64,000 bases of DNA from Phoronis australis. Its lineage: Eukaryota; Phoronida; Phoronidae. Numbering within the stretch: position 1 is the first letter of the stretch; each line of letters begins with the position of its first letter. The position numbers and the translations under genes are program-made. The notes under the pieces are model-generated. The model did no database searches. It saw only the letters and a program-made list of their open reading frames with translations, and had not been told where the DNA came from. Below, in pieces: positions 28,001 to 43,000 of the stretch. The stretch covers positions 176,072-240,071 of the forward strand of contig NMRA01000197.1 of assembly GCA_002633005.1 (NCBI GenBank). Reading direction: 5' to 3'.

Positions 28001-31000
28001 TTAAAGTACGATTCCGCACTACTGATAATTGCTGTGAAATTATTTTCTAGACAAGAATATCCCTTTAAACATCAAACAGATGGATGAATCTATTGCGCAA
28101 CAAAAAAGTTGAAACTTTCCCGTAGGTCTTACCTGCATCACCTCAGCAGGTGTGATATTAGAAACGTCGTTCTCAAATCCTTCATCACCAGTCTGACTAT
28201 CATCATCATCTGTACCCGTGGTCAGACATTCTATCAAGTCCTCCAGAGACTCACTCAGATTTCGCTCCTCGCTATCGTTCACTCCGTAATCTAGAGCACC
28301 GTACACCACACTGCCAATAGACCTGATCAGCTGAAAGTACGGTAAAACATATTCAGTTTAGTTTATATTAACTTGATAGCAAAAAAAATGGAAAAGTCAA
28401 ATACCTTTTTGTGGTATTTCTCAAGAAAACTAAGTGTTGAGAAATTTTTACTATGTTGTTTTCATAGTTCCATTAGTGCACAACTCACTTAAAAGGACAC
28501 TGAACCAGATTTTGGCCTATTCACAGATACTAAAAACAACTTTGTCCAGCTCTCTTAAACAGTAACCCTTGACAACACTAAAACTTTGGATCAAAAATTG
28601 AAAACTTGTTATAAAGTCTGCTTAACTTGAAAGTGTGAGTAATGGTTAAGGTGAATTACATCACAACTATGAAAGACAACCAACAAAGAACTGTGATATA
28701 CAGACTAGAGACAGTGTTTTAGTTGTACTGTGCTATCAATCAAGTGGTACATTGGTGATGTCTTAACAGGGAACAGACTGAAACAGGATCGGTTGAAATG
28801 ACAACAAGGTTTAATATCCTTTTGACAATTCTTTGTATATTCTTTATTTCCAACTGTAGAAGCCTTGCAAATTTGTTTTTGTTCCAAAGGAATTTCAATG
28901 TAAACAAAAGAACTCGATATGATTTTGTTATATCTGACCAGATACTGCAACAACAAAATGTAATGCATTAAGATGACCACCATGGCAACCAAGTTGTGGA
29001 AATTGGGCAAATACCATTTAAAATTGTAACAACGGATTCCAGGATAGGATATGCCAATCGATAGTATAATATAGAGCATTGCTATCAATTCAATTTGTGT
29101 AAGCTTGTGCATACTTCCAAATACAGCTGATATTAAGTGATGTGTCCATAACGGATAGCTAAAGTATCATCTCAGAGGTTCAAATTTTCTGAGTGAGATC
29201 TTTTATGACCAGACAGATCTGCAAGCAATCATTAACCCACAATTATTACGTAATCAAAATTGCCAATAGTAGTGTGATCAAAATGCTGGTCTTTCTAATT
29301 TGTGCTTTACAGCTACCAAATAGTTCAGTCAGAATTTAAGTGAACCTTCACCTGGACTGAATTTTAGTGAATATTCACTTGGATAGAATTTTAATGAACA
29401 TTCACCTAGCAAAATCTCGCCAATTAGGACCCGAAGACTTGCAAGGGAAATTTATTGTCTGATTTTTTCATATAAATATATTTTAATGTTATACCACACC
29501 AAACTTCTACGCCTCAGCAACCACCACAGTAATTTAAAAAGTTCTGGGCATTCACAAAAATGTTAAAGACCTTAGAAATAAAAAAGGGCAAATTTTCAAT
29601 TACTTTTGTTCACAAGCAGAAATTTTACCATAGAGCACTCATTCTTGCGGTGACAAAATACACATTCACCTACCAAGAGCTTGCCTGCATCAAAACTTTA
29701 TCAGGGTTCCCTACTGTTCACTTTAATTCAAAAACAAACAAATGCATAAACAACAGAGTTCAATGACATTAAATTCTGGTTGCCCTGTCAAACATGGGTC
29801 AAAGGCAATATTATCTACACAATACAGATGAGGGCAGTAGGGTTAGCGAAGAAGCAGAGCTATGAACTCAGCTGAGCTGCCGGCCTCAAGTGAAACCTAA
29901 CTGACAATTTATGTCAAGATATGAAAATATGGCCACAACAAAATGAACAGACTACTACTTCATTCAATGAGCGACTCGGTATTGAACATAAGTCCCTCTT
30001 TTTAACGTTTGAATAGAATGAGAGCAGAAGGTAATTTCTCAGCACGAGGACATTCATATGATAAGGAACCCCAGTGATTTGCCTGTATGCTGATGATTTC
30101 TACGGGAGAGGTCCCTTACACCAGAAATTCAAGTTCTTCATTGTCCATGTCAGTCCTGACATGAGCTGCCGCTAACCTTCACTGGAGGTTGTCAGTGAGG
30201 CTTATAGCTCTCCCGCAATGGTCTCTGACCTCATATGACTAAAGCCAAACCCCCCTCATATGACTAATTAGCCCCCCCCCAAGCCAATGAATGAATGACC
30301 AATAAAATACTTGTATATTATTTACATTTTTTACTACTAAACACATCTACAGTATCAGTTGCATCAATTTTCAGTTTTGTTATTATACATGGGCAATAAA
30401 TTATCAATCATGATGGCATGAAATAATACAGGTAGGATGCATCATTACAAGGACACACCCACAATAGGAATGGCTGAGTCATAATATAACACATTAAATG
30501 TGGGCATTGTGAAATTAAATAGATACAGAACTTCAGGTCATAGTTAGAAGCACAGATAATACATCTGGGTCATTGAGAAGTGTCATGTCTAAAAATGAAT
30601 TTTGATTGTCCTTAGATAAACAGAGTCAAAATCCAAGTTGGGAACCCGGCTAGACAATTTCTACATTTTAGTTACATATGTTAAAATGATATTCGGTAGT
30701 TAACTTTTCATAATAAAAGCAACGCAAGGCGTTGAAATGTGTTTCCCAACTGAATTGCAAATGGAATGCTTTTAGGGTTGTTAATTAGTATTATAAAACT
30801 GGCCACTAGGTGGCACAGTTCTGTTGAACACGTCTGAAAACAGCACGACCTCACTAATCATCTCTCTAGTAGGTACCTAATTGCCAAATTTCATGAAAAT
30901 CTTTCCAGGAACTCGAATGCAAACATAAAAGCAACATTGCCACTACATTGCATAGTAGAGGGATCCATCTGAAAGACATTATGATATGCCGTCATGTTCA

Positions 31001-34000
31001 CGAAGATTCAGCAAAGGAGCTTCGGTAATACAGCTGTCTTGCAAAAAATTACCACTGTGCCGCACCACAGTAGTTGGAACATCCAAACATCACCGTCACA
31101 TTCACTGTTGTCACTAACAAAACATTATTCACTGCTGTCACTAACAAAACATTGAATGACAAGTTTTTCTTAGTCATCCTTTGAATGAATGCAGAGACTG
31201 ATGCCAAAAACAAACTAAAAAATGATAAAAATGGTCAATGCTGGTGGCCACTGTAGGTCTGATCTGTCTGAAAACATAACATGTTGTTGTGTGCCAAATT
31301 TCCTGAAATACTGTTGAGGAACTCCGAAGTAACATGTTGTTGTGTGCCAAATTTCCTGAAATACTGTTGAGGAACTCTGAAGTAACATGTTGTTGTGTGC
31401 CAAATTTCCTGAAATACTGTTGAGGAACTCCGAAAAACATGTTGTTGTGTGCCAAATTTCCTGAAATACTGTTGAGGAACTCTGAAGATAAAAGGGTAAA
31501 TGTAACAAGATGTGCTACAAGATCGCAGCGTTATCCGTGACATCTGTCCGAAACTCATCGACATCCGTTGTCACACTTACCAAGAACAATTCATTATAAC
31601 AAAAATGGACAATAAATGCTGCAGAATACATCAAATTTGTTTGGAAAGAGAAAAGCTATAATGGTAGTCATCTTCTCATTGGAAACCTATGTGCCAAATT
31701 TCATGAAAATATGTCTAGGAACTCTGATGATAAAGAGGTAAACACAAAAAAACTAAAATTGCTAATAGGGGGCACAGTGGTAGCTATATCCGTCGGAAAG
31801 TTGTCGTCATCTGTTGCCACAGTCCTAAAAGAACACTTGCCAAATTTCATGAAGATCCTGCAAATGGTTACCGAGATACATCACCAGAAACACTACAGTA
31901 GATGAATGTATCCGAAGATCAAGGATAAACATGATCTCAATCTTCTCAGGACTGCCAAATTTCATAATGAATCTTTGAGTGGCTTGGCACACAGAAAGGC
32001 GGATACCAAAAATCGGCTCGTAATAAAATCGCCACTACCATAGGGGTCTTTACAGAACATGTCAAATCGGGAAGACGTTGATAGAAAGCCATTTTCCAAA
32101 TTTCATGAAAACCCAAGAAGGAACTCCAAACAACATATTAAAGCTATTTGCAAAAAACACCAAATTTGACTAGAAAATGCTCCGTGGCCTCGGCTTGACT
32201 GTTCAGTGCTACCTACAGTCTTGAGCGACAATAGGCAAAATTAACGACGATGATTGTGATGATGAAGGTGGCGATGATGAACAACATCATAACATTCATA
32301 CGACAAACTTAGATGTCATCAATTAGTAAGAAATAAGCTACAGTCTTGTTCAAATAAACTAAACCAACAGCCCTGCACGTCGAAGAATGCGGCCTCTATG
32401 AGCAATGTCTTCATGGTCTTGTTCAATAGAAGCTAAACCAACATCAGTGCAGCAAGAGCCGTCAATAAAGGAACAGCGCTATCAGAAAATCTCGAATAAT
32501 TAAAAAAGTAGACGTTGTAGCAAAAAAGGAAAATATCTTCTGAAAGCCCGTCAAAAACTCTATCTAGATTGATAGTTTTGCAACATTCCATAAATTTTTT
32601 GAAAAAATTGAAATTTTACGTTTTTCTGAAATTCAAAGTCAAATAACTCGAAAACGGTAAGTCTGAGAAAAACGTTATCACAGAACTTTTGAAAGAGCAA
32701 ACTTCAAGGAATCCACATGCAAAAATTCACGTCATTTGCTCTTCCCGTTAAAAATGCGACAGCAGAACGATTGAAAATGGGTGAAAATGCACCAGAGCCG
32801 CCATCTTGATAGTGACTTCTGGTTAAACAAAATTTTATAAAAGCTGATCAATAGCAACAAACACGTGACCAGTTTGATTGGTTCGCCAATGCACCCTCTA
32901 CAGGAGAAAATGTTTTTGGCCAGATATCGAGGTGCGCATGCGTCATTGTCAATATTTCCGCCATCTTTAACCAGAAGTCAACGTTTTTCGGCACAGTTGT
33001 AGCACACGTGTTCTATAATAATCGTACCAAGTTTCAGCTCTGTACGTCAAAAAATGCGGCCTCTATGAGCATTTGAATGTGAAATCGGAAACAGACCACA
33101 TACTTGGCGGAATTCTGGGAATTCCGCCAAGTAATGACACCTAGGGGACACAGCAGTAGTTGGATCCATCTAAAAGTCGTCATCAGTCATCAAAACAATA
33201 AGGAATGCATCTGTCAACTTTCACTGAAGATCTTCCTAGAGTAGCAGCTGCTGCCCATGCAGAGATGGCGGCAATATACACCCACATATGTTATTGTAGG
33301 CACATGGGTGCATAAAGTGTTGAATTTACCATCTAAGAAATTGAGCATGGATGTACCCAGAAGCATTAGTGAAGTCATCGGCTGAGGAATATTCCCATTG
33401 GAGTAATAGTAACCAGACACTATATGTATAACAGGAAATTTTCTAACAAAGCATCTCTCTCGTAAAGAACCTTCTTTTTTGCAAGTCTATTAAGTTTCCA
33501 TCAATAATGTTCACGTTCAACACTAGTCATGCCTTACAGCATGCTTCAATCTACCGCAGACATTTTTCCTGATACTTCTTATAGGGGGTAAAGTAGTCAC
33601 TTATCAGCGACCTGTTTGCGTTTCGCGGACCTAGTTTTCGCGCTCGTCCTTGGCCCTTTGTTGGGGAACTGGCGGAAATCTTCGTGTCACATGGTCACCA
33701 GTGGGTGGTTGTCTAACACCACCTGGTGGCTGTTACTTGTGAGAAGGGGCTGATAAATAGCTAGAAATTCATATCCACTGTGTCTGTCTGTTCAATTTTG
33801 GTTTATTGCTCATGATTTCCACTGCTTCTCTGATATTACGATTTCAACATTTATTTTCTTTAAATAGTATCTTGCCTGTAGGTTTGCAAATGTTGGGTGA
33901 TGTATCCATACGGTATTCTCTTCGAGCTATAGGGTTGTCAGATTACTTCGCCTAGGTGGGCACCTACCAGAAACCATTAATACCCAGTCGAAATCATGAG

Positions 34001-37000
34001 CAATAAACTAAAATTGAACAGACTGAGACAGTGGATATTAATCACCAACTATTTATCAGTGCCTCAGTCCTCGCAAGTGGTAGCCATCAAGCGGCACTGG
34101 ATAACCACCAAGGTCAACCCACTGGTGACCAAGCGACATGAAGATTCCTGCCGGTACTCCAACGAAGGGTGCACGCGGGCTCAAAAGCTAGGTTCGCAAA
34201 CACAAGCAGGTCCCTGGTAGGTATATTCTATGACGCCAGCTATGAACATTCATTCTGTCCAGATACTTGTTTTGCAATTTTGAAAATGTAGGTGTTTATT
34301 TATATCATGTGACCACATTCTGATAGATTGGTGACACCTGGTGACTGCTTAATTAAACTTCCACATAATGATGAAGAAGGCCAGCTATTTTATTAGGGCT
34401 ATGTAGAACCATAGAACACATCCAAATTTGGCAAACTTCGGAATATTATGTCTCGGAAAAAGCTCTCGGAAAAAGCTCTCGGAAAAAGCTAATCAGATTC
34501 ATATGAAACTCTTGCAAACCATATAATAATTATATAGAGCTTTATATGTTGCTGACCAAAATGTCGTTAGGAATGTTCCGCTTTTGCATGAGGACTCTAT
34601 CAATTACTTGAAAAAATTGATGTTACATAAAATGAAAATGACATATTTTTGAAAACTGTTTTTTATTTATATTGAATAAAATGTAAAATGTAAATGTTAT
34701 TTCTACCAGTGACAGTCATCATGCTTTCCTCTTTAAATAAATTTTATGAAAAAGACACAATCACGTTATCCAAATTAATAACAGACTAGTAAAAAGTCAA
34801 AATTCAAATTCTACAGGCTTTCTGCTTTTAAAGAATATATTTTACCTAGTCAAAATTTATTTTGTAGATATTTCCCTAGTGAATAGATAGCGGACCTGAC
34901 AATAAGGTCCCATTTGACTGTTTTGATAGAGAACCTTAAATTTCTCTCACATACAGCAGTGCTGAGAACATTCAAATTTTCATTTGCCACTAAAATTCTT
35001 GCAAGTATAAATATTTAGAAAATGTTGGCATTTTACCTTTAAAATTGGACATGTTTTCCAACAAAAGTTAACTTGAATTCTCTAACATATGCGATATCAT
35101 TTCCAAAACATAGTTAACATCAGACTACTGATGGGTAAAAATATACGCAGACAATAGTTCAAATTGATGAAAATAATTTTGAATTTACAACATTTATTAA
35201 ACTTTCGAATTTGACTTCAAAACTTTCAACCATTGGCATTTTAAACCATTGTCACGGTCAACCAGAACTTTTACCATTTTTACCTACTGTCACACGGAAA
35301 TGTATATTCATTGAATATTTGTAGCATGACAACCAGTACCAGCATTATTAAGCCTCTCACTGAACTGTTGGTACACCGGCAAGGACATACCCGGGTAGTT
35401 GAAGTGAGACTGACAGCTTGTACTTCCAGAGACCTCAACAGTCTGTAATGTCCTCAGTTTACCATAACCTGTTTTGACTCACTGTCATAATGGGTTTGAA
35501 TTTTGCCACCTATTTTGAGAGAAGCTGCAGTAGAAGAATTTGTGCGTCCTATGGACTGAAACACTTCAAACAGGAGAGTTGGGATGATAGCAGGAAACTG
35601 ACTCAAATGACCCAGCCCTCTGGGAACTTGATCATCAAACGTTAGTTACTGTCGCGTTACAAACACAGTTCGTAATAATCCAGACATAATTTTCAACTGT
35701 TCAGCAGACAAATATTGCAGTTATCAAGCCCACAAGCTTATTTAAGTATGGTGATTGTAATACTGAAGTCATCTAATGTCACTGATTGTGATGTAGAAAA
35801 AATTAGGGAATCAAAAATATTGGCAGTCCATACTGATTATCTAGTAAATGACATATGGCATGAAATCACAGCTCACCATAACTCAAGGCCCTTCCCCACA
35901 CAGTAACTTTGCCACTACCAAATGTTAACTGTGATTTTAAAAGTAAAAAGTTGAGCATTAGTGTTCCCATTAGCTTCAGAGTTCAGCAAAGTTATCACAA
36001 GACAGTGCTAATATGACCATTGGTCACATGCCTTAGTCTTTTTGACAGTCTGTATGGCAAGGACCTCTCTCCCTCTCCCCAAATGGAAACAAGAACATCA
36101 GTTTCATTGGTTGCCACGTTGGGACAATGGCAATGTAGTAGAAAATGACATTTGAAAAAATTAACTGCTGAGCAGGCTAACAGCTGATCCAGACAAAGGT
36201 GGTGTGGAGTGGAGGGAAGTGGGAACTCGTTTTGAATGCACTTTACGTTCACTGATTTTTTTTAACATAAAGAATCCAGCAAATACATTTGATAAATGGA
36301 AAAAATACAAAAACTTCCAAAACAATATTTATTAGAACAACTATAGTGATAATTAGTAACCAGTCGCTGCCCACTGTTGGCAAACACATGCATGACCCCT
36401 GCTGATAACTACGATGGCATCGAAGCTAAGAGTTCCCATTGTAGCGAAGTCCCAATGCTTCGTTGTTAAATCCACCAATTTTGAAGTGTACTCGCCCTGT
36501 TAAACTCGATTCAAGATTGAAGTTAAGTGTTGCCATTGACCGAAGCTTCCACAACACGAAAGCTTCGAAGCCAGGGGGGAAAGGCCAGAACACAGTTTGA
36601 GTTGGAGTGGACAAAGCCATGAAAAAGATGTGGGAGAAACCACAATGAACACAAATACTTTTTGTTTTCTCTAGTGAAAAGAATGTTCTTATCTCCTAAG
36701 TTATAACTTTAGACAAGCCATAAAGCGTTTTCATGAGAACTAAGACCAATCGATTGAAATATGGTTACCAGTGACTATTGCCGGGATGGCACCTGGCTCT
36801 ATACTCATTTTGTGCAAATTTATGGAAATCATGAAAGTGTCGTTGAACTAGCAACTAAGTTGACCATGAATGCATCATTTTGTTGAACAGGCCTCAAGTT
36901 GAAAACTGATTTTGGAGTCTAGAAATGAGTTAAAAATTTTGTATCCCATAAATCTATTAGATGAAAATAACACCACAACCAACACGTTCGGGTTAACGTC

Positions 37001-40000
37001 CATGCTCAGTTAACCGCCCACCCCCTACTTTAGGTGGATTTTCGATTTAACCGCCCACTGCTCGGTTAAGCGCCCCCCTGCAATTTTTGAAGATTTCCAG
37101 TTAAGCGACCACCTCTCGGTTAAGCGCCCATCCCCAACTTTTAAAGAATGAAGATTTAGCGCCCAGTGCTAAGGAAACGCGCGATTCCCCGACTTTTAGA
37201 AAAAGATCGATGATCACAATGAGCGCAACGACGCCGGGCCTCCGAGACGGTGGTTTAGCAATGTGAATTGCAATTATACAAGTAACGAGTTATTGTCTTG
37301 GGTCATGGAATCACTTCAAAATATAATACTTGAACGTTTTTGTCACTTTATTTTCTTCCCATGTTTGCAAAGTTTAAGAACGCCACCGGCGTCAAAACCT
37401 CCGCTTTCAGAGACTTTGTCTGCCGCGCTGAGTTTTCGTCTGCAGTGCTCTTGATAAAACATACATTCCAAAAAATCAGGCCAGAGAAATGAGACAATGG
37501 TTAAAAGTATATAGTCACGCCCGTTTCTGTTACTTAGGACTGTCGCTATTCTCTTTTGATGTGTGACTTTGTAGTGGTGCACGCGCGCAAGTTCCCACAC
37601 TTTGGAGTGCATGTTGCCTTGACACCAACATGTGATTGACAGGTGACTCGCACGTAGGCCTTAAGCGCGTGCTGAATCCCGCCGCTATCTTTGGCCATAA
37701 AAAACGAGATGCATATTGAAAGAGGCCGTTATATTACTTGACGGCATTTCCAAGTCACGATTGTCAGCCGACTGAGACATTGCGCGCTAATAACGGGACC
37801 GAACAGTGCCGCAGTGCGATATTGCAAGTGATATAAATAGGATAATCTGGACATCTTGCATAAAAAATAAATGTTTTTCCATCACGAAGTTTGGTAAGGA
37901 TCGTTTATGAATTGAAACATCGCTGTTTTGTAGCGTTTTATCACATATTTATGCCGTGGCTCGAAATTTTATTCTTGATTGACGAGTGGCACACGGCCGC
38001 TTAACCCCGATTCTTGTCTTGGGCCTACTTCTTTGCCGAGCATGTTTGGCGCAACGGCAAGTGAGCAATGCCGGGCAGTCGAGATAAAACAGCAAGCCAC
38101 AGAACCATACGCTGAAAATGTCATTGAGTCACGGAGTGTTGACTATAAACATCCCAAACACAGAAAACATCAGAATTAAGGTGTTCAAACTTTTATTACA
38201 ACCAACTTTAAAACTGCTCTCTGACTATGAACTTAGCAGCTAGTACGAGACTGTAACCATAAATCTGATGTCTGCTGTGACCTCTGCAACACGTGAAGCT
38301 TGCACGCGCGCACTTTAGCAAGACGAAATAGTTGCAATCCAAGTAGAGACTGCGTGGTCAGTGGTCGTCTGCGCTCTACACTACAGGGCTAAATAACAAG
38401 ACCGCAGGACGGCACGGGGCTATTACTCAGCAATTATGTAAATTTAATAGTGAATAACTAATCTGAGGGCATGATAACCTTTGTTAGGATCATACGCTGT
38501 TATGACATTTTTTCCGCCATGTGGCGACGTGACGATAACGCTCTTTGAAAAGTGCTACGCATTCCGAGTAGGCCTACGACTACGTGTGTGGTGTGGGTAC
38601 TTAGATCACGAGGTAAGATTAACCGCCCAGGGCGCTTGCCTGTCGTAATAAGTGCCCATGTTCGGTTAACCGCCCACCCTGGATTTTTTGAAGTTTCACG
38701 TTTAAGCGCCCATGTCTAGTTAACCGCCCACCCCCGATTTTTTGGGTTTGCCAATTTAATCGCCCAGGGCGTTAACCTGAACATTTATGGTTATGGAAAT
38801 CATGAAAGTGTCGTTGAACTAGCAACTAAGTTGACCATGAATGCATCATTTTGTTGAACAGGCCACAAGTTGAAAACTGATTTTGGAGTCTAGAAATGAG
38901 TTACAAATTTTGTATCCCACAAATCTATTAGATGAAAACAACACCACAACCAACAAAATAACTCAAGATTTTGATCCAATTTAAGTAACTATAACCCTTG
39001 ACTAATTTCTTCATGTCAAAATGACAAATCCTGGAATTCAATAGCTGCACAATACCATCAAAAAAATTCAAAAAACAATTTTAAAGTACTACATGGTTTT
39101 TTTCACCACACAAGCACTTGATACGTAAACTTATTTTTCGAGGAGAGGATATGAATTTAGCAAGCCGGAAATGCTAACACAAACACCCATTGTATTGGTG
39201 AAAAATGAATCATTGTGAGTGCCATTTTAAGTACCAGGCAAAAATCCTCTCTTCACCTCGATCATATTTCCCATCATTAGACGGCAATGTTCCACTCAGA
39301 TGATGTTCATATTTAGACGCTGGCTGGCAAACATATCTTCAGTGAAACTGAATCCTTGCTGCTCTCAGCAGGTGATCATTCACAACAAGGTTATTGGCTT
39401 GAGGCCTGGAGATTTCCTAGTCTTCTTGGAAATTGTGCATTGAGCACTGACTGAGGTGAATGCAAACAAGAGCTTAGTGTTTTCAACTAGAAGAGTTTGA
39501 AATGTTGTAAATATGCCACATTTGAGTTCATTCTCAATTCAGCCAAGAAGAATCAAATTGCATTCACTCCCGAAAAATTCATTTTCCCTTGAGTTTTTTT
39601 GATATATGTTATTTTCATTTTCGATATGAAGTTCTTTTCTTCACAAAAACAAAATATTGCAATTTTTGCAAAGGACTGTGGTCTAGCTGCATGTCACAAA
39701 ATGTATGATTTGCAAATGAGCGAGTTTTTTATATAAAAATTTTAAAAATTATCCCTGCCCTTTTAAGGTAGTTATTTCTCATTGTTTTCCATTCTGAATA
39801 AGAACCAGGTCTCCTTCAAGAGCTCAAGTTTCAGGAAAAGCCAATCAGGAACTACGGCAAATTCTTATCAATTTAGGACACAATATGGCATGCATTATAG
39901 AAAGTTTATGTCCCTTTTTCACAGTGAATTAAATTACCATTTTCATGATGTTCTGTATCACAGCTGCCATTACCAATTAAACTCTGAAACTTGTGGACAT

Positions 40001-43000
40001 TCGCAACAATGTTTGAAGCTTTTAAAAAACGAAAAGGCAAAGCTGTCAATTAAATTTGTCCAGAAGCATTGAGATTATACTGTACTAGAACAACGACCCG
40101 ATCTAACTGTTATGGCTTCATTTTATCAATAGAGAACACCGTGTCAGATTTTCGGTACTTAAAGTTTACCAGTGAGAGAAATTAAAATAAAAAAATGTCT
40201 GGGAGACAGTGAGGTTTTATGGTCTAAGTTACGATGGATACTATATTGTCAACACCATGTCTGTAATCTCGGTCAAACGCTGAACGGGGCATGTTTCACA
40301 AACGAGCCACAGCAAAAATTGTTAAGATTCTACGCTTTTATTAATGGGCAATGGTGGAATGGACATTTTGAGCAAAATACAGCACAGGAATAAGAATCCC
40401 TGTCACAGAGTGTTCTATGGGTGTCTTTAATACCCCGTATTCAAACAGTTTTCACAAGCACTTTCGTTAGTAGCAGAAATGCAAATCATGTGACCAAGTT
40501 ACTAGTGTCGCACTTTTACTGGCGCTTTCATCGGGCGGTTTGGGTTATCCTAAAACTGCTGTTGTTTTAACAAACCGCTTATATCAATGGACACACATGT
40601 GCAGGAGTAAAACGCTTTTGTTTTATCACCACATTATTCAAGTTATGGCCGCGAGTGAATGTGTTTTGACAACAATTTTCGCCTCAAAGCAGATTGATTC
40701 AACTGGTGAGGAAACAAATTAGTAGTTGCTGGTGATAATGATCCCAATTCTGGACAGCTGGTCACATTGGCTTCAAAACATCAGCATTTTCTCTAATGAA
40801 ATCATTAGTGTTTTCACCAATCATTTTTCTTCAAATTTTACATTATGAACCCAGGTAATATCCGAACAACAAAACCGCTACATTCAACAACATGGCTGCC
40901 ACATTCATAAACATAGTTCCTAACTTATTTAAACACAGCTGACAGGTCAGATGAACTCAATGCACAACAACTCTTAAACTCCTGTCAGGACTCACAAATC
41001 CGGTTCACAGACCACCAAACCACGTGGCTGCTACATTCAGCAGCGTGGCTAACACATTCAACAACATGGGTGCCTCAGTCATAAACATAGCATATAGTTC
41101 ATGACTTATTTAAACATGGTTCACAGGTCCCATAAGGGTCTTTCACACTAACGTCGACGGTTTGGGGAGTTGTGGTCAGTATGGACGCTTAACTCCGGTC
41201 CTGGATCGCAGTTAACAGCTCCAGTTAACATCGCAGTTAATAGGTGGATTTAAGACCGCAGCGTCGACGCTGCGGTGCAGTATGAACGCTTAACACCGGT
41301 CCAATCACTAATCACTAATAGCTGCTTCTATTTTGCTCTAATAATAACCAATCGATTTAAAAATAAGTTTAATGTCACTTAGCACTTGTGAATATTTCCA
41401 AATTGACAAAAATCTTAGCGTGCAACGCTACCTTGCAATAACTTCGATGACGACGCACACAATTGCCTACTTCGATGTTCATTAACTACCGAAGCCAGTA
41501 TGAACGGTCTAGTTAACTGCGGTGTTTACGTCGCTCCCCTCAGACCGGAGTTAAGTCAATATGAAAGGGCCTATAAACTCAATTCACAGTGACTCACTAA
41601 CGTGTGCCAGGACTCACAAAGGCGGATCACCAACCACCAAACACGGTACACAAGACATGTTTCAAAACATACAATTATCATTAAAACAGAAATTAGTAAA
41701 CATTAAAGTACAACATAAAAAACTTACCCGAGTTTCTGCGCTAGTTCTTTCTAATAGATGATACATGAAAAAGAGAATTAAATAAAATTTTAGAAAAATA
41801 ATAACGGAATGTTGCACACATACTGCTAAAATCTACAGGTTTTGCAAACCAACAATTAAACAAAATGCAATTAATTTTAAAATATTAACAGCATACACAG
41901 CTTAGACAACAAATGCCTTTAAAATGAAAACTTCATGGTCTCTCTTTTGGGGTGTTCCAGACTACACTCTGTCTGAATTTACATCTTCAAATCCTAACAA
42001 GGGATTTTTTGTCATGCTACAGTACTATGTCCATGTAATCGCAGAATATATAGTTTATACTTACATAAAATTTTGCAGCAAAGTTACAGCAAAGCAAATG
42101 AGCCACTTTATACTTACAGTCTTTATGGTTCAGCATGTTTTTGCAGATTTACACATATAAATCTAAGAATAATTAGTTTCCTGCATTAATCGTAAAACTA
42201 GTTTTCAAACAGGAACGTGTTAGAAACAAATACTGGATAAAACCTTTTTCATCCCAAGATAATGTACTTAAAACATCACATACCACGATTCAGTAAATTT
42301 TCACCAGTATTTAAAAAATGCTTTCTACATCTTCTACATATGACATCAAATGCAATCAGGTGGCAAGTCCATATTTTTATACAGTCAAATTTCACCAAAT
42401 TAGGACCAAAACAAATACCAAAGGCTTCTAACTTTGCTGTGAATGACCACAAAATTAAAAATGTTGTCTGATTGGTGAGCTTGTGATAAAGAACATTAAA
42501 ATGATAGCATAATATTTAAGCATGAAAAAAATTTCACTTGAGTCAGCCATTTTTTTCCTTAAGTTATGAGGTTTTACCGAACTTCTCTTGAGGAAGCCAC
42601 AAACACTATTTTGGACTTTCAATTAACTAATTCCCTGTAGACTTTACTAAACAAGGGTACAAAACCTAGCTCAATACACCAAGGTGAACACTCAGGTTCT
42701 ATTTTGGTACAAACTGTGCATACCATCTTGTTAATGGAAGATAACAAATTCATTTTATTGATCACAATATCTGATCAGCTGGTAGACACTAAAAGTACCT
42801 AATTATATTAACAATCATCTTGTAACCCTGGAAATGTGAGCTTGTACAAATATCTGCAAATGAAACCACAGAAGTTGACAACACCCTGAAGGCAGACCAT
42901 GAAGAAGATAAAATGGGAAATAATGTGATAAGTTTTGACCTAATTTTATTGCATTTGGAACAGTAATTGGCCAAAAACAAAAAAATTATTTAGGCCTTTT

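Larger units (their letters stand above)
30790..33260. repeat. Degenerate long-period repeat region
   Basis: The motif pair 'taggtggcacag...ggatccatctgaaag' and 'gccaaatttcatgaaaat...ggaactc' recurs several times with strong divergence (about 30800-30970, 31690-31770, 31785-31870, 31950-32000, 32095-32130, 33130-33190). It looks like an old satellite-like array or nested copies of one repeat. No gene is seen. Confidence 0.55.
28331..41727 (-). other. spire intron 2 (13.4 kb), repeat-rich
   Basis: No host gene is recognised. It contains a degenerate array (30790-33260), a foldback element (33606-34215), several dispersed-repeat copies, a 1.8-kb TIR element (36986-38782) and a MITE (41136-41572). 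The remaining sequence is AT-rich with only short chance reading frames. Confidence 0.8.

Noticed and set aside
29673-29683. 11-nt candidate spire microexon
   Set aside because: It fits the phase but has a poor pyrimidine tract; the 23-nt segment at 41728-41750 has far better signals.
31174-31564. Three overlapping minus-strand frames
   Set aside because: Produced by the 53-bp minisatellite; the same peptide appears in several registers.
37979-38179. 66-codon frame conserved at 55177-55377
   Set aside because: Conservation is explained by the two copies of one DNA element; no known protein domain and no start context.
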